Numbered from the stretch's first letter, positions 28,611 to 38,576 are shown. The stretch is DNA of 64,000 bases from Gallibacterium genomosp. 3 (GCF_001678475.1 NZ_JTJR01000007.1:1-64000), one strand, 5' to 3'. The notes: generated by a model not told the origin, from the letters alone. Numbers and translations: made by a program.

Positions 28611-29657
28611 TTATTCAGCTGCTTTTAGTTGTTGGTAATAGTTTTCATAATATTGAATTGCATCACCAACATCGTCTTGCCAGTAGCTGTTTTTTAGCAC
28701 ATCCGCAGGTGGATAGATACTAGGATCTTCAGTAATCTCTTTTGGCAACATAGCTTTCGCTTTAAGGTTAGTCGTTGGATAACCAATTTCAGTTGCTAAA
28801 CGAGCAGCGACTTTAGGACTTAATAAATAGTTAATTAATTTGTGTGCAGCTTCTGGGTTTTTAGAAGTTTTTGGAATTGCTAATGTATCAACCCATAATA
28901 CAGGGCCTTCTTTTGGATACACGGCATTCACTGGCGCACCTTCTTTTTTCGCAATACGAACAGAACCATTCCATAATTGACCTAATTCAACTTCACCGGC
29001 AATAAATGAATTTGCTGGGTTGTCAGAAGTAAATGCCAATACGTTTGGACGTAATTTTAATAACTCTTCGTATGCTTTTTTGATGACGGCAGGATCTTTA
29101 GTATTTGGATCTTCACCAAGTTTTAATAAAGCAATATTAAATACTTCGCGAGCGTCATCTAATAATTGTACTTTTCCTTTAAATTCAGGCTTCCAAAGAT
29201 CTGCCCAAGATTTAAATTGCTCTGCTTTATAGGTGTCAGTATTGAATACAATTTCAGGTGCACCTAAAAGTTGTGGAAGAGAATATTTATTACCTGGATC
29301 ATAAGGCTTATTCAACATATCTGGGTCGAGATCTTTAATCACAGGCAATTTACTATGATCTAAAGGCATTAGCATTCCTTCTTTTGCCATTTTAGATACG
29401 AAGTAGTTAGATGGTGCGATAACATCATAAGTCGCACTATCACCTAAAGTTTTTAATTTAGCATACATAGTCTCATTGGATTCAAGACTAGACACGTTTA
29501 CTTTAATACCAGTTTCTTTGGTGAATTCATCCAATAAACCGTCAGGTACATATTCTGTCCAAGTATAAAGATAAACGGTATCACCCTCTGCATGAGCAAC
29601 CGCATGAATACCAAGAGCAAGCGTACTAATACCTAATAAAGTAGTGATTTTTTTCAC
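28611..29657 (-). CDS. potD: Spermidine/putrescine-binding periplasmic protein
   Basis: Delivers polyamines to the PotABC importer. The 348 residues match E. coli PotD. A signal peptide (about 23 residues, ending AHA-EGD) is followed by the YTWTEYVPDGLLDEFTKETGI opening of PotD/PotF proteins and a WxDxW-type pocket (ILWVDTLAIP near 245). The start codon is GTG with GGAG about 8 bases upstream. Unlike the usual contiguous potABCD, it is about 735 bp from potC, with a terminator and its own upstream region. Confidence 0.93.
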   Translation of the reverse strand: MKKITTLLGISTLALGIHAVAHAEGDTVYLYTWTEYVPDGLLDEFTKETGIKVNVSSLESNETMYAKLKTLGDSATYDVIAPSNYFVSKMAKEGMLMPLDHSKLPVIKDLDPDMLNKPYDPGNKYSLPQLLGAPEIVFNTDTYKAEQFKSWADLWKPEFKGKVQLLDDAREVFNIALLKLGEDPNTKDPAVIKKAYEELLKLRPNVLAFTSDNPANSFIAGEVELGQLWNGSVRIAKKEGAPVNAVYPKEGPVLWVDTLAIPKTSKNPEAAHKLINYLLSPKVAARLATEIGYPTTNLKAKAMLPKEITEDPSIYPPADVLKNSYWQDDVGDAIQYYENYYQQLKAAE

Positions 29658-30128
29658 AAAATTCTCCGTTATAGTTAATTAAAGCCATAGCTCGACCAAA
29701 GCCAAGCGGATATAAAAATCAAAATGATTTTTGTAGGTACTTGTTGATGGATAACGTGTTAGGAAAACACATCAGACAAGGAAAGCCATTGTATAAACAG
29801 TTAACCAATAAGGCAACCATTAATCCTAATAAATACGATTTAATCTGAAAATTTCTATTAAATAGATTTATATCACAATATAGATATGCAAAATATTCAT
29901 AACTATTATTTATCTACTATATTTATGTCTAAAGTAACAAGAGTGAATATTAGGGGAAAAAATCTATTGAAGCAAATTAAAGAGAAATAATATTAAAGAT
30001 AATAGATGTAACATGAATTGTGCAGTAGTTTATGTTTTCCCCCTATAAAAAGAATACGAAACTCGCTAAATCATAGTATGATTCAGAGTGTTTTTTATCA
30101 ATGACCCTTTTTATGATGGGGAGCTATT
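29658..30128. other. Long AT-rich gap upstream of potD
   Basis: About 470 bp with no supportable gene except the start of the broken small frame that follows. It is very AT-rich, with several possible -10-like hexamers and one short inverted repeat near 29714-29731. It should contain the potD promoter. I see no clear operator. Confidence 0.5.
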
Positions 30129-30309
30129 ATGGCAAATAAGGTTAAAAATAAGCTGTATTCTTTGTTTCTGTAGATTTTTGCAATTAATTGTATTTGTCTT
30201 CGGTATGTTGGCAGCGATGGTGGAATATCCTGGCTTAACTATCTTATTATGGATACCCATTATTGTTGCAATAATAAAGTTTTTTATCAGAACATTTAAA
30301 GGGAAGTAA
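30129..30309 (+). pseudogene. Possible small membrane protein gene broken by a frameshift
   Basis: An ATG at 30129 behind a strong GGGGAG ribosome site opens a basic 14-codon frame (MANKVKNKLYSLFL) that stops at TAG 30171. The next frame continues without a gap into a hydrophobic sequence of about 45 codons (RFLQLIVFVFGMLAAMVEYP..., two membrane segments, basic end FKGK) to a stop at 30307-30309. Joined by a +1 shift, they would give a plausible 60-residue two-helix protein. Decay, a sequencing indel or coincidence are all possible. Confidence 0.4.
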
Positions 30310-30317
30310 GACAAAAT

Positions 30318-30362
30318 AAAACACCTACTGTTAGATGATCATCTTGCAGTAGGTGTTTTTCT
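30318..30362. terminator. Bidirectional terminator between the small frame and potC
   Basis: A 12-bp stem (30319-30330 and 30347-30358) with A-rich 5' and T-rich 3' flanks can terminate in both directions. It closes the potABC transcript, so potD is unlikely to be read through from it. Confidence 0.85.
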
Positions 30363-30391
30363 TTATAGATAATACATTGTGAATGATGAAT

Positions 30392-31162
30392 TTAGGCTTT
30401 ATCTTTTCTTGCAATAAGTTGGCTTAAGATGACCAACGTTAAAGAGAAGATAATCATAATGGTTGCCAATGCATTCACTTCAGGTGTTACCCCAGTTTTT
30501 ACCAAAGAGAAAATCTTCAATGGTAATACTTCATAACTTACACCAGTAACAAATGAAGATACCACCACATCATCTAATGAGATGGTAAAACTTAATAACC
30601 AACTTGAAATAATTGCTGGTAACGCTAAAGGCACAATGATTTTGCGTAAAATTGTAGTTTCACTTGCCCCAAGATCACGTGCTGCTTCTAACATTTTTAC
30701 GTCAAAACCTTTTAAGCGTGAGAATACAGCCACAACCACATAAGGTAAGCAGAAAGTCACGTGCGCAAATAGAAGTGACCAGAAACCTAATGAAATACCT
30801 ACTAGCATAAATAAGGCTAATAAAGATACTGCCATCACGATATCTGGTGACATCATCACAATAAATAACATCCCACCCACAAATTTTTTGCCTTTAAATT
30901 GATAGCGATAAAGTGCAATCGCCGTCAATAAACCAATTAAGGTAGCTACGGTTGCAGCAAAAAAAGCAATAGTTACTGAGTGGAAAGCCGCTTGTAATAA
31001 CGTATTGTTATTGGCAAGACGTTCATACCAGTTGAGGCTAAATCCTTTCCAAGAAAGACCATAGCGATCTAAATTGAAAGAGTTAATCACCAAAATAACA
31101 ATCGGAATATACAAGTAGGCATAAACCAAAAATAAAAAGAGATTACGTAATGTTTTGCGCAT
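30392..31162 (-). CDS. potC: Spermidine/putrescine ABC transporter permease PotC
   Basis: Inner-membrane subunit of the polyamine importer. The 256 residues have six membrane segments and the ABC-permease EAA loop (MLEAARDLGASETTILRKIIVPLALP near 155-180). Its TISLDDVVVSSFVTG segment is typical of PotC. It abuts potB (stop and start share a base) and ends the potABC unit before a strong hairpin. Confidence 0.95.
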   Translation of the reverse strand: MRKTLRNLFLFLVYAYLYIPIVILVINSFNLDRYGLSWKGFSLNWYERLANNNTLLQAAFHSVTIAFFAATVATLIGLLTAIALYRYQFKGKKFVGGMLFIVMMSPDIVMAVSLLALFMLVGISLGFWSLLFAHVTFCLPYVVVAVFSRLKGFDVKMLEAARDLGASETTILRKIIVPLALPAIISSWLLSFTISLDDVVVSSFVTGVSYEVLPLKIFSLVKTGVTPEVNALATIMIIFSLTLVILSQLIARKDKA

Positions 31163-32022
31163 TATTCCAACTCCGATTTCTTGTTAAATAATTTACCTGC
31201 ACGGTAGTAAATGAATAATAAAAGTGCCATTAAAATGGTTAATGCAATACTGATTGAAGAACCAAATGGCCAGTTACGTGCAATTAAGAATTCACTCTTA
31301 ATAACGTTACCGACTAATAGAACTTTCGCACCACCAAGTAAATCAGCGACATAGAACATTCCCATTGCTGGTAAAAGTACTAACAAACACCCAGCAATAA
31401 TACCTGGCATTGTTAATGGAATAATAATCTTCACAAAACGTTGAAACGCATTTGCCCCTAAATCTTTCGCTGCTTCTAATAAGCGTTGATCCAGCTTCTC
31501 AATAGAAGAGTAGAGTGGCAGAATCATAAATGGTAATAGGATATAAACTAAACCAATGATAACCGCTACTTCGGTATTTAAAATCCGAATCGGTGTATCA
31601 ATGATGCCTAGCCATAACAATGTATTATTTAATACCCCTTTTACCCCAAGAAAGATTTTCATACCATAAATACGAATTAATGAGTTTGTCCAGAATGGTA
31701 AAATTACCAAAAACAACATAATTGGACGAAACGCAGGACGCATTTTGGCAATCATAAACGCAAATGGGTAACCAATAATTAGACAAATAATAGTGGCAAT
31801 TCCCGACATATAGAGGGAATTCCATAATACTTGTGCATAGAGTGGCTCAATTAAGCGTTTATAGCTATCTAGTGAGAAAGTAAATTCCACTAAATTACTG
31901 CTATCTCTAGTTAAAAAACTTGTAATTAGTACCAACACATTCGGTACTAATACAAAGAATATTAGCCATGCAAAGATGATGGCGACAGTAAAGTTTTGAA
32001 ATTTACGCGTTGTTATCTTCAT
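31162..32022 (-). CDS. potB: Spermidine/putrescine ABC transporter permease PotB
   Basis: Second permease of the polyamine importer: six membrane segments and an EAA loop ([26 protein letters not shown] near 185). I use the ATG at 32022 (286 residues, the Haemophilus size as I recall it). In-frame ATGs at 32025 and 32052 are alternatives. The start lies inside the end of potA (about 20-base overlap), implying translational coupling. Confidence 0.93.
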   Translation of the reverse strand: MKITTRKFQNFTVAIIFAWLIFFVLVPNVLVLITSFLTRDSSNLVEFTFSLDSYKRLIEPLYAQVLWNSLYMSGIATIICLIIGYPFAFMIAKMRPAFRPIMLFLVILPFWTNSLIRIYGMKIFLGVKGVLNNTLLWLGIIDTPIRILNTEVAVIIGLVYILLPFMILPLYSSIEKLDQRLLEAAKDLGANAFQRFVKIIIPLTMPGIIAGCLLVLLPAMGMFYVADLLGGAKVLLVGNVIKSEFLIARNWPFGSSISIALTILMALLLFIYYRAGKLFNKKSELE

Positions 32023-33124
32023 CATCGTCAAGTACCACTTCCCAGCTTTCAACCCAAGTTATTGCGACTTTTTGATTTAAAGAGTGATCAACATCAGGAT
32101 CATCTTCATTGAAAAATTCGCTTACCAGTACCCGTTTACCGCACTCTAATTGTACGGTTGATTCCAAAGTCATTCCTTTATAGTTACGTTCACAAACATA
32201 ACCAATTAAGCCTTCATGAGCCTCTTTGTCATGAACTTCTTCAATACGGATATCTTCAGGACGAAGTAATACTTTTAATTTTTGTCCTTGAGTGACAGGA
32301 CGAGTTACATAGATCTCACAGATACGCCCTTCAACATTAGCTTGTACCCGTTTTTCATCAATGCGTTGTAACACAGTAGCGTCAAAAATATTGATTTCAC
32401 CAATAAATTTCGCCACAAATAAACTTTTCGGATCTTCGTAAATTTCGCGAGGTGTACCGTCTTGTTCGATTTTACCTTGACGCAACACAATAATACGATC
32501 AGACATAGTTAATGCTTCTTCTTGATCGTGTGTAACGAAAATAAAGGTAATCCCAAGTTGACGTTGTAAAGCCTTTAATTCGTTCTGCATTTGTTGACGA
32601 AGTTTATAATCTAATGCAGAAAGGGATTCGTCCAGTAAGAGAACTTTTGGTTTATTTACCACCGCACGTGCAATCGCGACACGTTGTTGTTGACCACCTG
32701 AAAGTTGTGCAGGTTTACGATCTGCGAACTCTTCTAATTGAACCATTCTTAACGCTTCAAGAACGCGAGGTTTAATTTCCTCATTCGGTACTTTTTGCAT
32801 ACGCAAACCAAACGCCACATTTTCAAAAATTGTCATATGTGGGAATAGCGCATAGCTTTGGAACACGGTATTAATATTGCGTTGTTCTGCGGGAATAGAA
32901 GTAATATCTTGCCCATCTAAAATAATGCGTCCAGCATTAACTTCTTCAAAACCTGCAATTAAGCGTAAAATAGTGGTTTTACCACAGCCAGAAGGCCCCA
33001 AAATAGTTAAGAATTCACCATTATTGATAGTAAGATTAATATCTTTAATGATAGTTTTGCCATCATAAGATTTGGTTACAGATTGTAGTTCAATAATTGG
33101 CTTTTGTTGTACTGGATTTTCCAC
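32003..33124 (-). CDS. potA: Spermidine/putrescine ABC transporter ATPase PotA
   Basis: ATP-hydrolysing subunit that drives PotBC. The 373 residues carry Walker A GPSGCGKT (43-50), the Q-loop near 88, the [15 protein letters not shown] signature near 140 and Walker [13 protein letters not shown] near 161. A C-terminal TOBE-like regulatory domain (about 245-365) ends in the acidic tail DDDEDNNA. It is the first gene of potABC, divergent from pepT. Confidence 0.96.
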   Translation of the reverse strand: MENPVQQKPIIELQSVTKSYDGKTIIKDINLTINNGEFLTILGPSGCGKTTILRLIAGFEEVNAGRIILDGQDITSIPAEQRNINTVFQSYALFPHMTIFENVAFGLRMQKVPNEEIKPRVLEALRMVQLEEFADRKPAQLSGGQQQRVAIARAVVNKPKVLLLDESLSALDYKLRQQMQNELKALQRQLGITFIFVTHDQEEALTMSDRIIVLRQGKIEQDGTPREIYEDPKSLFVAKFIGEINIFDATVLQRIDEKRVQANVEGRICEIYVTRPVTQGQKLKVLLRPEDIRIEEVHDKEAHEGLIGYVCERNYKGMTLESTVQLECGKRVLVSEFFNEDDPDVDHSLNQKVAITWVESWEVVLDDDEDNNA

Positions 33125-33305
33125 TAGCTTTGTTTTTCCTCCTAAGTCAATAAATTCACATACCCACGAGAATTACATCTACAAGAAATTCGCAATGATA
33201 TAGTGATCCCCTAATAATTAAAAGCCTATATTAAAAATTTTTTTAGGATTTTAAAAAAATAGATGAAATTTAACGAAGTTTTAACGCTAAATTTCACCAA
33301 AGGTG

Positions 33306-33346
33306 TTGATTTATATCATATTGTGAAACAGCAGATATGATAGCAT
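33306..33346 (+). promoter_or_regulatory. FNR-like site and possible promoter upstream of pepT
   Basis: TTGAT-TTAT-ATCAT at 33306-33319 matches the FNR consensus TTGAT-N4-ATCAA at nine of ten defined positions. A TAGCAT (33341-33346) lies where a -10 would put the site at about -40, the class II activator position; an overlapping TATGAT (33336-33341) is the other candidate. pepT of Salmonella is known to be induced by FNR without oxygen. Confidence 0.5.
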
Positions 33347-33395
33347 TTTATGCCTGAATTTAGTATGAACTTTTTAGCAAATAATGGGAAATAAG

Positions 33396-34637
33396 ATGTA
33401 CTCAGAACAAACATTGCGAAATGCCTTATTAGATCGTTTTTTAAACTATATCAGCTTTGATACTCAGTCCAAAGAAGGCGTGAAACACTCACCAAGTAGC
33501 CGTGGACAATGGTTATTAGCTGAGTATTTAAGAGATGAATTAAAAGGATTAGGGCTGGCTCAAGTTGAGATGAATTCCCATGGTGTCGTAACGGCTTTGT
33601 TGCCATCAAATATTCCGGGAAATCATACAACGATTGGATTGATTGCCCACTTGGATACTTATCCCGGTGTTAAGAGTAAAGATGTTAAACCAGAAGTGAT
33701 CCAAGAATATCGTGGTGGTGATATTGCTTTAGGTTTAGGAGAAGAATTTATTAGCCCAGTGACTTCGCCTTTTTTACAAAAGTTGGTTGGACATACCTTG
33801 ATCGTAACTGATGGCACGACGTTGTTAGGAGCAGATAATAAAGCTGGTATTGCCGAAATTATGACAGCATTAGCGACTATTATTAGTTATCGATTACCGC
33901 GTGTGAATATTCGAGTAGCCTTTACGCCTGACGAAGAGATCGGGGCGGGTATGCAATATTTTCCAATCGAACAGTTCTGTTGTGATTGGGCTTATACCAT
34001 TGATGGTAGCGGTGTTGGTGAGGTTGAATTTGAAAACTTTAATGCAGCGACAGCAACGATTAGCTTTAAAGGCGAATCAATTCATTTAGGATATGCAAAA
34101 GATAAATTAATCAATGCGTTGGCATTAGCTTGTCAATTTCATCAATTATTACCTGTCACAGAAGTGCCAGAGCATACTGCGGATCGTGAGGGTTTTTTCC
34201 ATTTGGATAGTATTACGGGTGATATTGCACACTGTGAAATGAAGTATCTCATTCGTGATTTTAGTGAAGATGGCTTTATCCAACGTAAGAATTTATTAAC
34301 ACAATTAGTAGAACAATTTATTCAAACGCATCAACTTGCAGATCGGGTATTCATTACGATTGAAGACAGTTATTACAATATGTCTAATGCCGTTTCTAAG
34401 GTGCCGCAAAGTATTGAAGTGGCTGAGTTAGCTATGAAAAATTGTGGGATTGTGCCAAAACGGAAGATTATCCGTGGCGGAACAGATGGGGCATGGTTAT
34501 CCGCTAATGGAATTGCTTGTCCAAATTTATTTACTGGGGCTTATAATTTTCATAGCAAGCATGAATTAGCCAGTTTGCACGAAATGCAGCAAGCAACTCA
34601 AGTGATTATTGAGATTGCAAAATTAGCCCAGCGCTAA
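33396..34637 (+). CDS. pepT: Peptidase T (aminotripeptidase)
   Basis: Cytoplasmic di-zinc M20 peptidase that removes N-terminal residues from tripeptides. The start at 33396 gives 413 residues and has GGGAA 5 bases upstream; an ATG at 33384 would add four codons. Metal and catalytic residues are in place: His/Asp in AHLDTYP near 86, Asp in LLGADNKAG near 149, the Glu pair in TPDEEIG near 181, Asp in TIDGSG near 205, and His in NFHSKHE near 389. A divergence from E. coli is IHLGYAK where VHPGTAK is usual; the His is kept. An FNR-like site lies upstream. Confidence 0.95.
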   Translation: MYSEQTLRNALLDRFLNYISFDTQSKEGVKHSPSSRGQWLLAEYLRDELKGLGLAQVEMNSHGVVTALLPSNIPGNHTTIGLIAHLDTYPGVKSKDVKPEVIQEYRGGDIALGLGEEFISPVTSPFLQKLVGHTLIVTDGTTLLGADNKAGIAEIMTALATIISYRLPRVNIRVAFTPDEEIGAGMQYFPIEQFCCDWAYTIDGSGVGEVEFENFNAATATISFKGESIHLGYAKDKLINALALACQFHQLLPVTEVPEHTADREGFFHLDSITGDIAHCEMKYLIRDFSEDGFIQRKNLLTQLVEQFIQTHQLADRVFITIEDSYYNMSNAVSKVPQSIEVAELAMKNCGIVPKRKIIRGGTDGAWLSANGIACPNLFTGAYNFHSKHELASLHEMQQATQVIIEIAKLAQR

Positions 34638-34656
34638 GGACCAATTCAGCAGAATG

Positions 34657-34696
34657 AATGCCAACATATGAAAGAAAACGTATGTTGGCATTTTTA
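34657..34696 (+). terminator. Rho-independent terminator of pepT
   Basis: A perfect 12-bp stem (34657-34668 and 34681-34692), 12-base loop and T-run, 20 bases after pepT. Confidence 0.88.
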
Positions 34697-34798
34697 TTGG
34701 GATTAATCTGCATAATGTGATTGATTAATGAATAAAAAGGAAAAATCGAGTATCATAAGCCGCTTTGAGAGAAGATAACAGCGTAAGGAACCAAGGTT

Positions 34799-35887
34799 AT
34801 GTGGTCAGATATTTTCATCAATTATAGTGTGTTTATTTTAGAACTTATCACATTAGTTGTAGTGATTGGGGTGATTTTCGCCATTATTGTGATGTTGAAG
34901 CAGAAAAATCAAGGTAAAGCAGGCGAATTGCGGATTACTAATTTGAATGCACAGTATGAAGATCAACAACAATTATTGAAAGAGTTTCGCTTAGATGAGC
35001 AACAAGCAAAGCAGTTAGCGAAAAGTCGAAAAAAACAAGAAAAAGCAGAAGCAAAAGCAGCAAAGAAAAAAGCAAAACAAGCAGAAAAATCAGTAACAGA
35101 GCAACAAGATCAAGATCTGTTTTCTCAGCAAAAGCCGTGCTTATTTGTGGTGGATTTTAATGGTGATATTCAAGCCAATGCCGCTAACGCGTTACGTGAA
35201 GAATTAAATGCCATTTTAGCCGTAGCACGTCCTGATAAAGATGAAGTGTTATTACGTTTAGAAAGTCCGGGCGGAGTAGTACATGGATATGGATTTGCGG
35301 CATCGCAATTACAACGTTTACGCGATCATAATATTCCATTAACCATTGCGGTAGATAAAGTCGCAGCCAGTGGTGGATATATGATGGCTTGCGTAGCGAA
35401 TAAGATCATTGCAGCACCATTTGCGATTATTGGTTCGATCGGCGTTGTAGCTCAAGTCCCAAATATTCATCGTTTATTGAAAAAGCATGATGTCGATGTG
35501 GATGTGATGACTGCGGGAGAATATAAGCGCACTGTAACGGTATTAGGTGAAAATACTGAAAAAGGTAAACAAAAATTCCAACAAGAATTAGAAGAAACTC
35601 ACCAATTATTTAAACAATTTGTTGCTGAACACCGTCCACAAGTAGAAATTGAACAAGTAGCAACAGGAGAACATTGGTTTGGCAAACAAGCTTTAGGTTT
35701 GGGCCTTATTGATAAAATAAAAACCAGTGATGATGTTATCTTGCAGGCAATAACAGAGAAAGATGTCTTGTTAGTGAAATATTGTGCGAAAAAATCGCTT
35801 GCCCAAAAATTGGGTAAACAAGCAGAAGAAAGTGCAAGCAACATCTTAGAAAAAGTGTTATATCAAGGTCGCAAATTGTTTTTTTAA
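34799..35887 (+). CDS. sohB: Membrane-anchored S49 protease SohB
   Basis: Signal-peptide-peptidase-A-like serine protease anchored in the inner membrane. The 362 residues comprise an N-terminal membrane helix (about 10-32), a Lys/Glu/Ala-rich linker (about 70-100) that looks like a charged coiled coil, and the protease domain. The nucleophile is Ser191 in VAASGGYMMAC and the general base is Lys243 in GEYKRTVT, the Ser-Lys dyad of the family. The yoaH- and elyC-like genes follow at once. Confidence 0.93.
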   Translation: MWSDIFINYSVFILELITLVVVIGVIFAIIVMLKQKNQGKAGELRITNLNAQYEDQQQLLKEFRLDEQQAKQLAKSRKKQEKAEAKAAKKKAKQAEKSVTEQQDQDLFSQQKPCLFVVDFNGDIQANAANALREELNAILAVARPDKDEVLLRLESPGGVVHGYGFAASQLQRLRDHNIPLTIAVDKVAASGGYMMACVANKIIAAPFAIIGSIGVVAQVPNIHRLLKKHDVDVDVMTAGEYKRTVTVLGENTEKGKQKFQQELEETHQLFKQFVAEHRPQVEIEQVATGEHWFGKQALGLGLIDKIKTSDDVILQAITEKDVLLVKYCAKKSLAQKLGKQAEESASNILEKVLYQGRKLFF

Positions 35888-35905
35888 CGATTGAGAGCAA
35901 AAGTT

Positions 35906-36067
35906 ATGCTAGATACATTAAATTTAACGCATGAACAGCAACAACAAGCAGTAGAAAAAATTCAACAGCTTATGCAGCAAGGTGTGAGTAGTGGTGAAGC
36001 GATACGCTTAGTTGCAGAACAGTTACGTCAGCAAGCAAAATTAGATCAAGATAAACAAAATGTTTGA
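35906..36067 (+). CDS. yoaH: YoaH-family (UPF0181) small protein
   Basis: Uncharacterised 53-residue helical protein. It keeps the YoaH core: THEQQQxAVExIQxLMxQGxSSGEAI followed by LVAEQLR, aligned by eye with E. coli YoaH. It starts 18 bases after sohB, preceded by a GAGAGC ribosome-like site, and overlaps the elyC-like gene by 8 bases, so sohB-yoaH-elyC are probably co-transcribed. Function unknown. Confidence 0.85.
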   Translation: MLDTLNLTHEQQQQAVEKIQQLMQQGVSSGEAIRLVAEQLRQQAKLDQDKQNV

Positions 36068-36812
36068 AGTTATCCTGAAAAAAGTCGTTGAGGCGGCAAT
36101 TTTACCGCCTTTTAATTTAATCTTATTAGGGTTATTGGCCTTTATCTTATTATTTACGCGTTTTCAGAAAACGGCAAAAGCGATGTTAGGTCTATCTCTA
36201 GTTGTTGGTTATCTGATTAGTACCCCATTTTTTTCAAATTTGTTAATTCATTCGATTGCGTTAGAGCGTCCTAATCCAGAAATTTATCAGCAAGGGCAAG
36301 TAATTGTTGTTCTTGGTGGTGGATTACGGTATAGCGACTATCCAGAATCTTATTCCACTACCGCAGCGCTTCCGTTAGAAAGAATGCGTTATGCGGTTTA
36401 TTTACATCAAAAGACAGGATTACCAATAGCCATCAGTGGTGGTGTTGATAATGAAGCCAAAGTGATGGGTAGTGAGTTACAACGTTTTTTCCAAATTGAA
36501 GCAAAATGGTTAGATAATAAATCTAATACTACCGAACAGAACGCAATGTATTTGCGTAAATTATTTGATCAAAGCGTTGATGGGCAACACATTCAGCGTG
36601 TGATTTTAGTCACTAATGAATGGCATATGCGCCGCGCGAGTGCTGCTTTCCAGCGTCAAGGTTTTGAAGTATTACCTGCACCAATATTAAGTCAGCGTGC
36701 CTCAAGTAGTGGCTTGCTGAAATTTGTGCCGCAGCCAGTGAGCTTTTATCAATCAGGATTAGTGTTACGTGAATGGTTAGGAATTTTGCGTGATAAATTG
36801 ATCGGGCTATAA
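36060..36812 (+). CDS. elyC: ElyC-family envelope protein (DUF218/YdcF fold)
   Basis: Probable envelope-biogenesis factor; in E. coli ElyC supports peptidoglycan and lipid-carrier metabolism. The 250-residue protein has two N-terminal membrane helices (about 10-60). The DUF218 domain follows, with [13 protein letters not shown] near 80, [14 protein letters not shown] near 122 and the [25 protein letters not shown] block near 182. It overlaps the yoaH-like gene by 8 bases. Orthology to ElyC is by fold and length; other DUF218 proteins are possible. Confidence 0.8.
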   Translation: MFEVILKKVVEAAILPPFNLILLGLLAFILLFTRFQKTAKAMLGLSLVVGYLISTPFFSNLLIHSIALERPNPEIYQQGQVIVVLGGGLRYSDYPESYSTTAALPLERMRYAVYLHQKTGLPIAISGGVDNEAKVMGSELQRFFQIEAKWLDNKSNTTEQNAMYLRKLFDQSVDGQHIQRVILVTNEWHMRRASAAFQRQGFEVLPAPILSQRASSSGLLKFVPQPVSFYQSGLVLREWLGILRDKLIGL

Positions 36813-36983
36813 ATTTTAGTTAGCAGAGAAATAGCTTAAGCGCAAAAAAAACTCTATAATCATCGAGTTACCTTGTCACTGTAAGAAATAATGATCGAGT
36901 GATTTATTTAGTTAGCTTCTAGGATAAAGCTAAATCACCGATCTGATTTTGCGGTTAAACGACTTTAACTTTGTGAGGTTATT

Positions 36984-37430
36984 ATGCGCTACCAAAAACT
37001 CGACAATCAAGAAACGCATTGGAAATGGCTTTACTTAACACGTAAAGCACGAGAGGGAATTAATATCACTCGTTATCTTGAGCAAAGTATGGCGGAAGAT
37101 AAAATTCAGCAGCTCACAAAGTTAGAACATCAGACAGATGATGTTAAACAGTGGATTGAAACCCATATGTCGCCAGATTTAGTAATTAAACTTGATCAGG
37201 CGATTCGTGCAAAACGTAAGCGCTTTTTTAATGCAGAAAAACAAACAACGAAAAAGAAATCGATTGATCTTGATTATGCTGTTTGGCATCGCCTTTCTCG
37301 TTATTCCCGCAAAATGAAAATGACCTTGTCGCAAACCATTATGTATATGATTGATGAGCAAGAGAGCAAGGTCTTATATGAATCACAAATCCAGGCAATG
37401 AAGAAAAATTTAAAGGATTTATTAAAGTAG
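36984..37430 (+). CDS. matP: Macrodomain Ter protein MatP
   Basis: Binds matS sites and compacts the replication-terminus region, linking it to the divisome. The 148 residues match E. coli MatP (150) throughout. The N-terminal WKWLYLTRKAREG block, central RAKRKRFFNAEKQTTKKKSIDLDYAVWHRLS (start of the ribbon-helix-helix) and C-terminal coiled coil are all present. I saw no matS-like GTGAC-N3-GTCAC in this window. It overlaps the convergent LysE-type gene by 9 bases. Confidence 0.95.
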   Translation: MRYQKLDNQETHWKWLYLTRKAREGINITRYLEQSMAEDKIQQLTKLEHQTDDVKQWIETHMSPDLVIKLDQAIRAKRKRFFNAEKQTTKKKSIDLDYAVWHRLSRYSRKMKMTLSQTIMYMIDEQESKVLYESQIQAMKKNLKDLLK

Positions 37431-38054
37431 GTACTGGATACCTGAGTAAACTAAATAAAGACCGAAAGCAAGAAATACAATACCAGCAGCATTATCTAAC
37501 CAACGGCTATATTTACTATAAAAGCGCTTAGCGATAGGTCGAGAAAAGAGGAGTGAAATCACATAGAAATAACAGAAAGTTTCTAACAAGATCACGGCCA
37601 ATACGGCTAAGATATGTTGAATACCATTAACATTGGCTAAATACAGAGAAAGCACACTACTAAAATAGATTACCACTTTTGCATTAGAAAGATTAACCAA
37701 TAACCCTTTTAAGATTTCTTGTTTAATTGAGCTAACTGCTGGGGCAGTAGGATGTGAGTTATCCTGATCAAACGTGACATTAGCTCGTACATTTAGCATT
37801 TTGTAGCCAATATAACTTAAATAAGCACCACCAAGTAACACTACCACACCATGCCAAAGCTGGCTGGTAGCAAAAATAATGGCTAAACCTAATAACGCAG
37901 AAGTTGCCCAAAAGGCAACACCTATCGTAATGCCAATTACTGCACAAATAGCGCTTTTTCGTGAATTACTGGCTGCAGTACGGCTGACATAAAAAAAGTC
38001 AGGGCCGGGGGTCATCAAGCCTAATAGATGAACAATCATAATATTCCACAACAT
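37422..38054 (-). CDS. LysE/RhtB-family amino-acid exporter
   Basis: Predicted inner-membrane exporter of amino acids (homoserine/threonine type). It has 210 residues and six hydrophobic segments. The N-terminal LMTPGPDFFYVSRTAASNSRKSAICAVIGI block is the LysE/RhtB family signature. It follows pgpA by 12 bases and is probably the last gene of the ribH-nusB-thiL-pgpA unit. Its substrate cannot be read from sequence. Confidence 0.85.
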   Translation of the reverse strand: MLWNIMIVHLLGLMTPGPDFFYVSRTAASNSRKSAICAVIGITIGVAFWATSALLGLAIIFATSQLWHGVVVLLGGAYLSYIGYKMLNVRANVTFDQDNSHPTAPAVSSIKQEILKGLLVNLSNAKVVIYFSSVLSLYLANVNGIQHILAVLAVILLETFCYFYVISLLFSRPIAKRFYSKYSRWLDNAAGIVFLAFGLYLVYSGIQYLL

Positions 38055-38066
38055 ATTTAAATCCTT

Positions 38067-38576
38067 TTATAACATCCACTGACAAAGTAGCAGCACAAGA
38101 ATGGCGTAAACTGCTGCAAGTAAATCATCGAACATAATACCAAAGCCGGTTTTTAATTTACGATCAAAATAGCGAATAGGCATTGGTTTGAGAATATCAA
38201 ACAAACGGAATAACACAAATGCAGCTAAATACCACATCCAAGAGTAATCAGGTAATGCACTAAGCACTAACCAAATTGCGACAATTTCATCCCATACAAT
38301 ACTACCATGATCGTGAACTTGCATATCTTCTGCTGTTTTTCCGCAAAGATAAATACCCAATAAGAAAGCAACTAGCGTACATACTAAAAAAATTGGCGGA
38401 GTAATCCATTGCAATAAAATAATGCCGGTAATTAATCCTGCTAATGTTCCCCAAGTCCCCGGTGCAGGGTAAATTAAGCCTGAACCAAAGCCGAGAGCAA
38501 GGAAATGAATAGGATTAGTTAATTTAGTTTTTTGCAATGCCGCATGATTATTTTTCGCTGAAGTGGTCAAAGCCAT
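38067..38576 (-). CDS. pgpA: Phosphatidylglycerophosphatase A
   Basis: Membrane phosphatase that makes phosphatidylglycerol from its phosphate. The 169 residues have the PgpA N-terminal GSGLIYPAPGTWGTLAGL motif (about 32-49), the WDEIVAIW metal-site segment near 95 and about four membrane helices. The gene starts inside thiL (29-base overlap), an arrangement shared with E. coli thiL-pgpA. Confidence 0.95.
   Translation of the reverse strand: MALTTSAKNNHAALQKTKLTNPIHFLALGFGSGLIYPAPGTWGTLAGLITGIILLQWITPPIFLVCTLVAFLLGIYLCGKTAEDMQVHDHGSIVWDEIVAIWLVLSALPDYSWMWYLAAFVLFRLFDILKPMPIRYFDRKLKTGFGIMFDDLLAAVYAILVLLLCQWML

Noticed and set aside
36813..36983. Possible matS site or regulatory RNA upstream of matP
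   Set aside because: No GTGAC-N3-GTCAC dyad and no stable fold by eye; treated as an ordinary promoter region.
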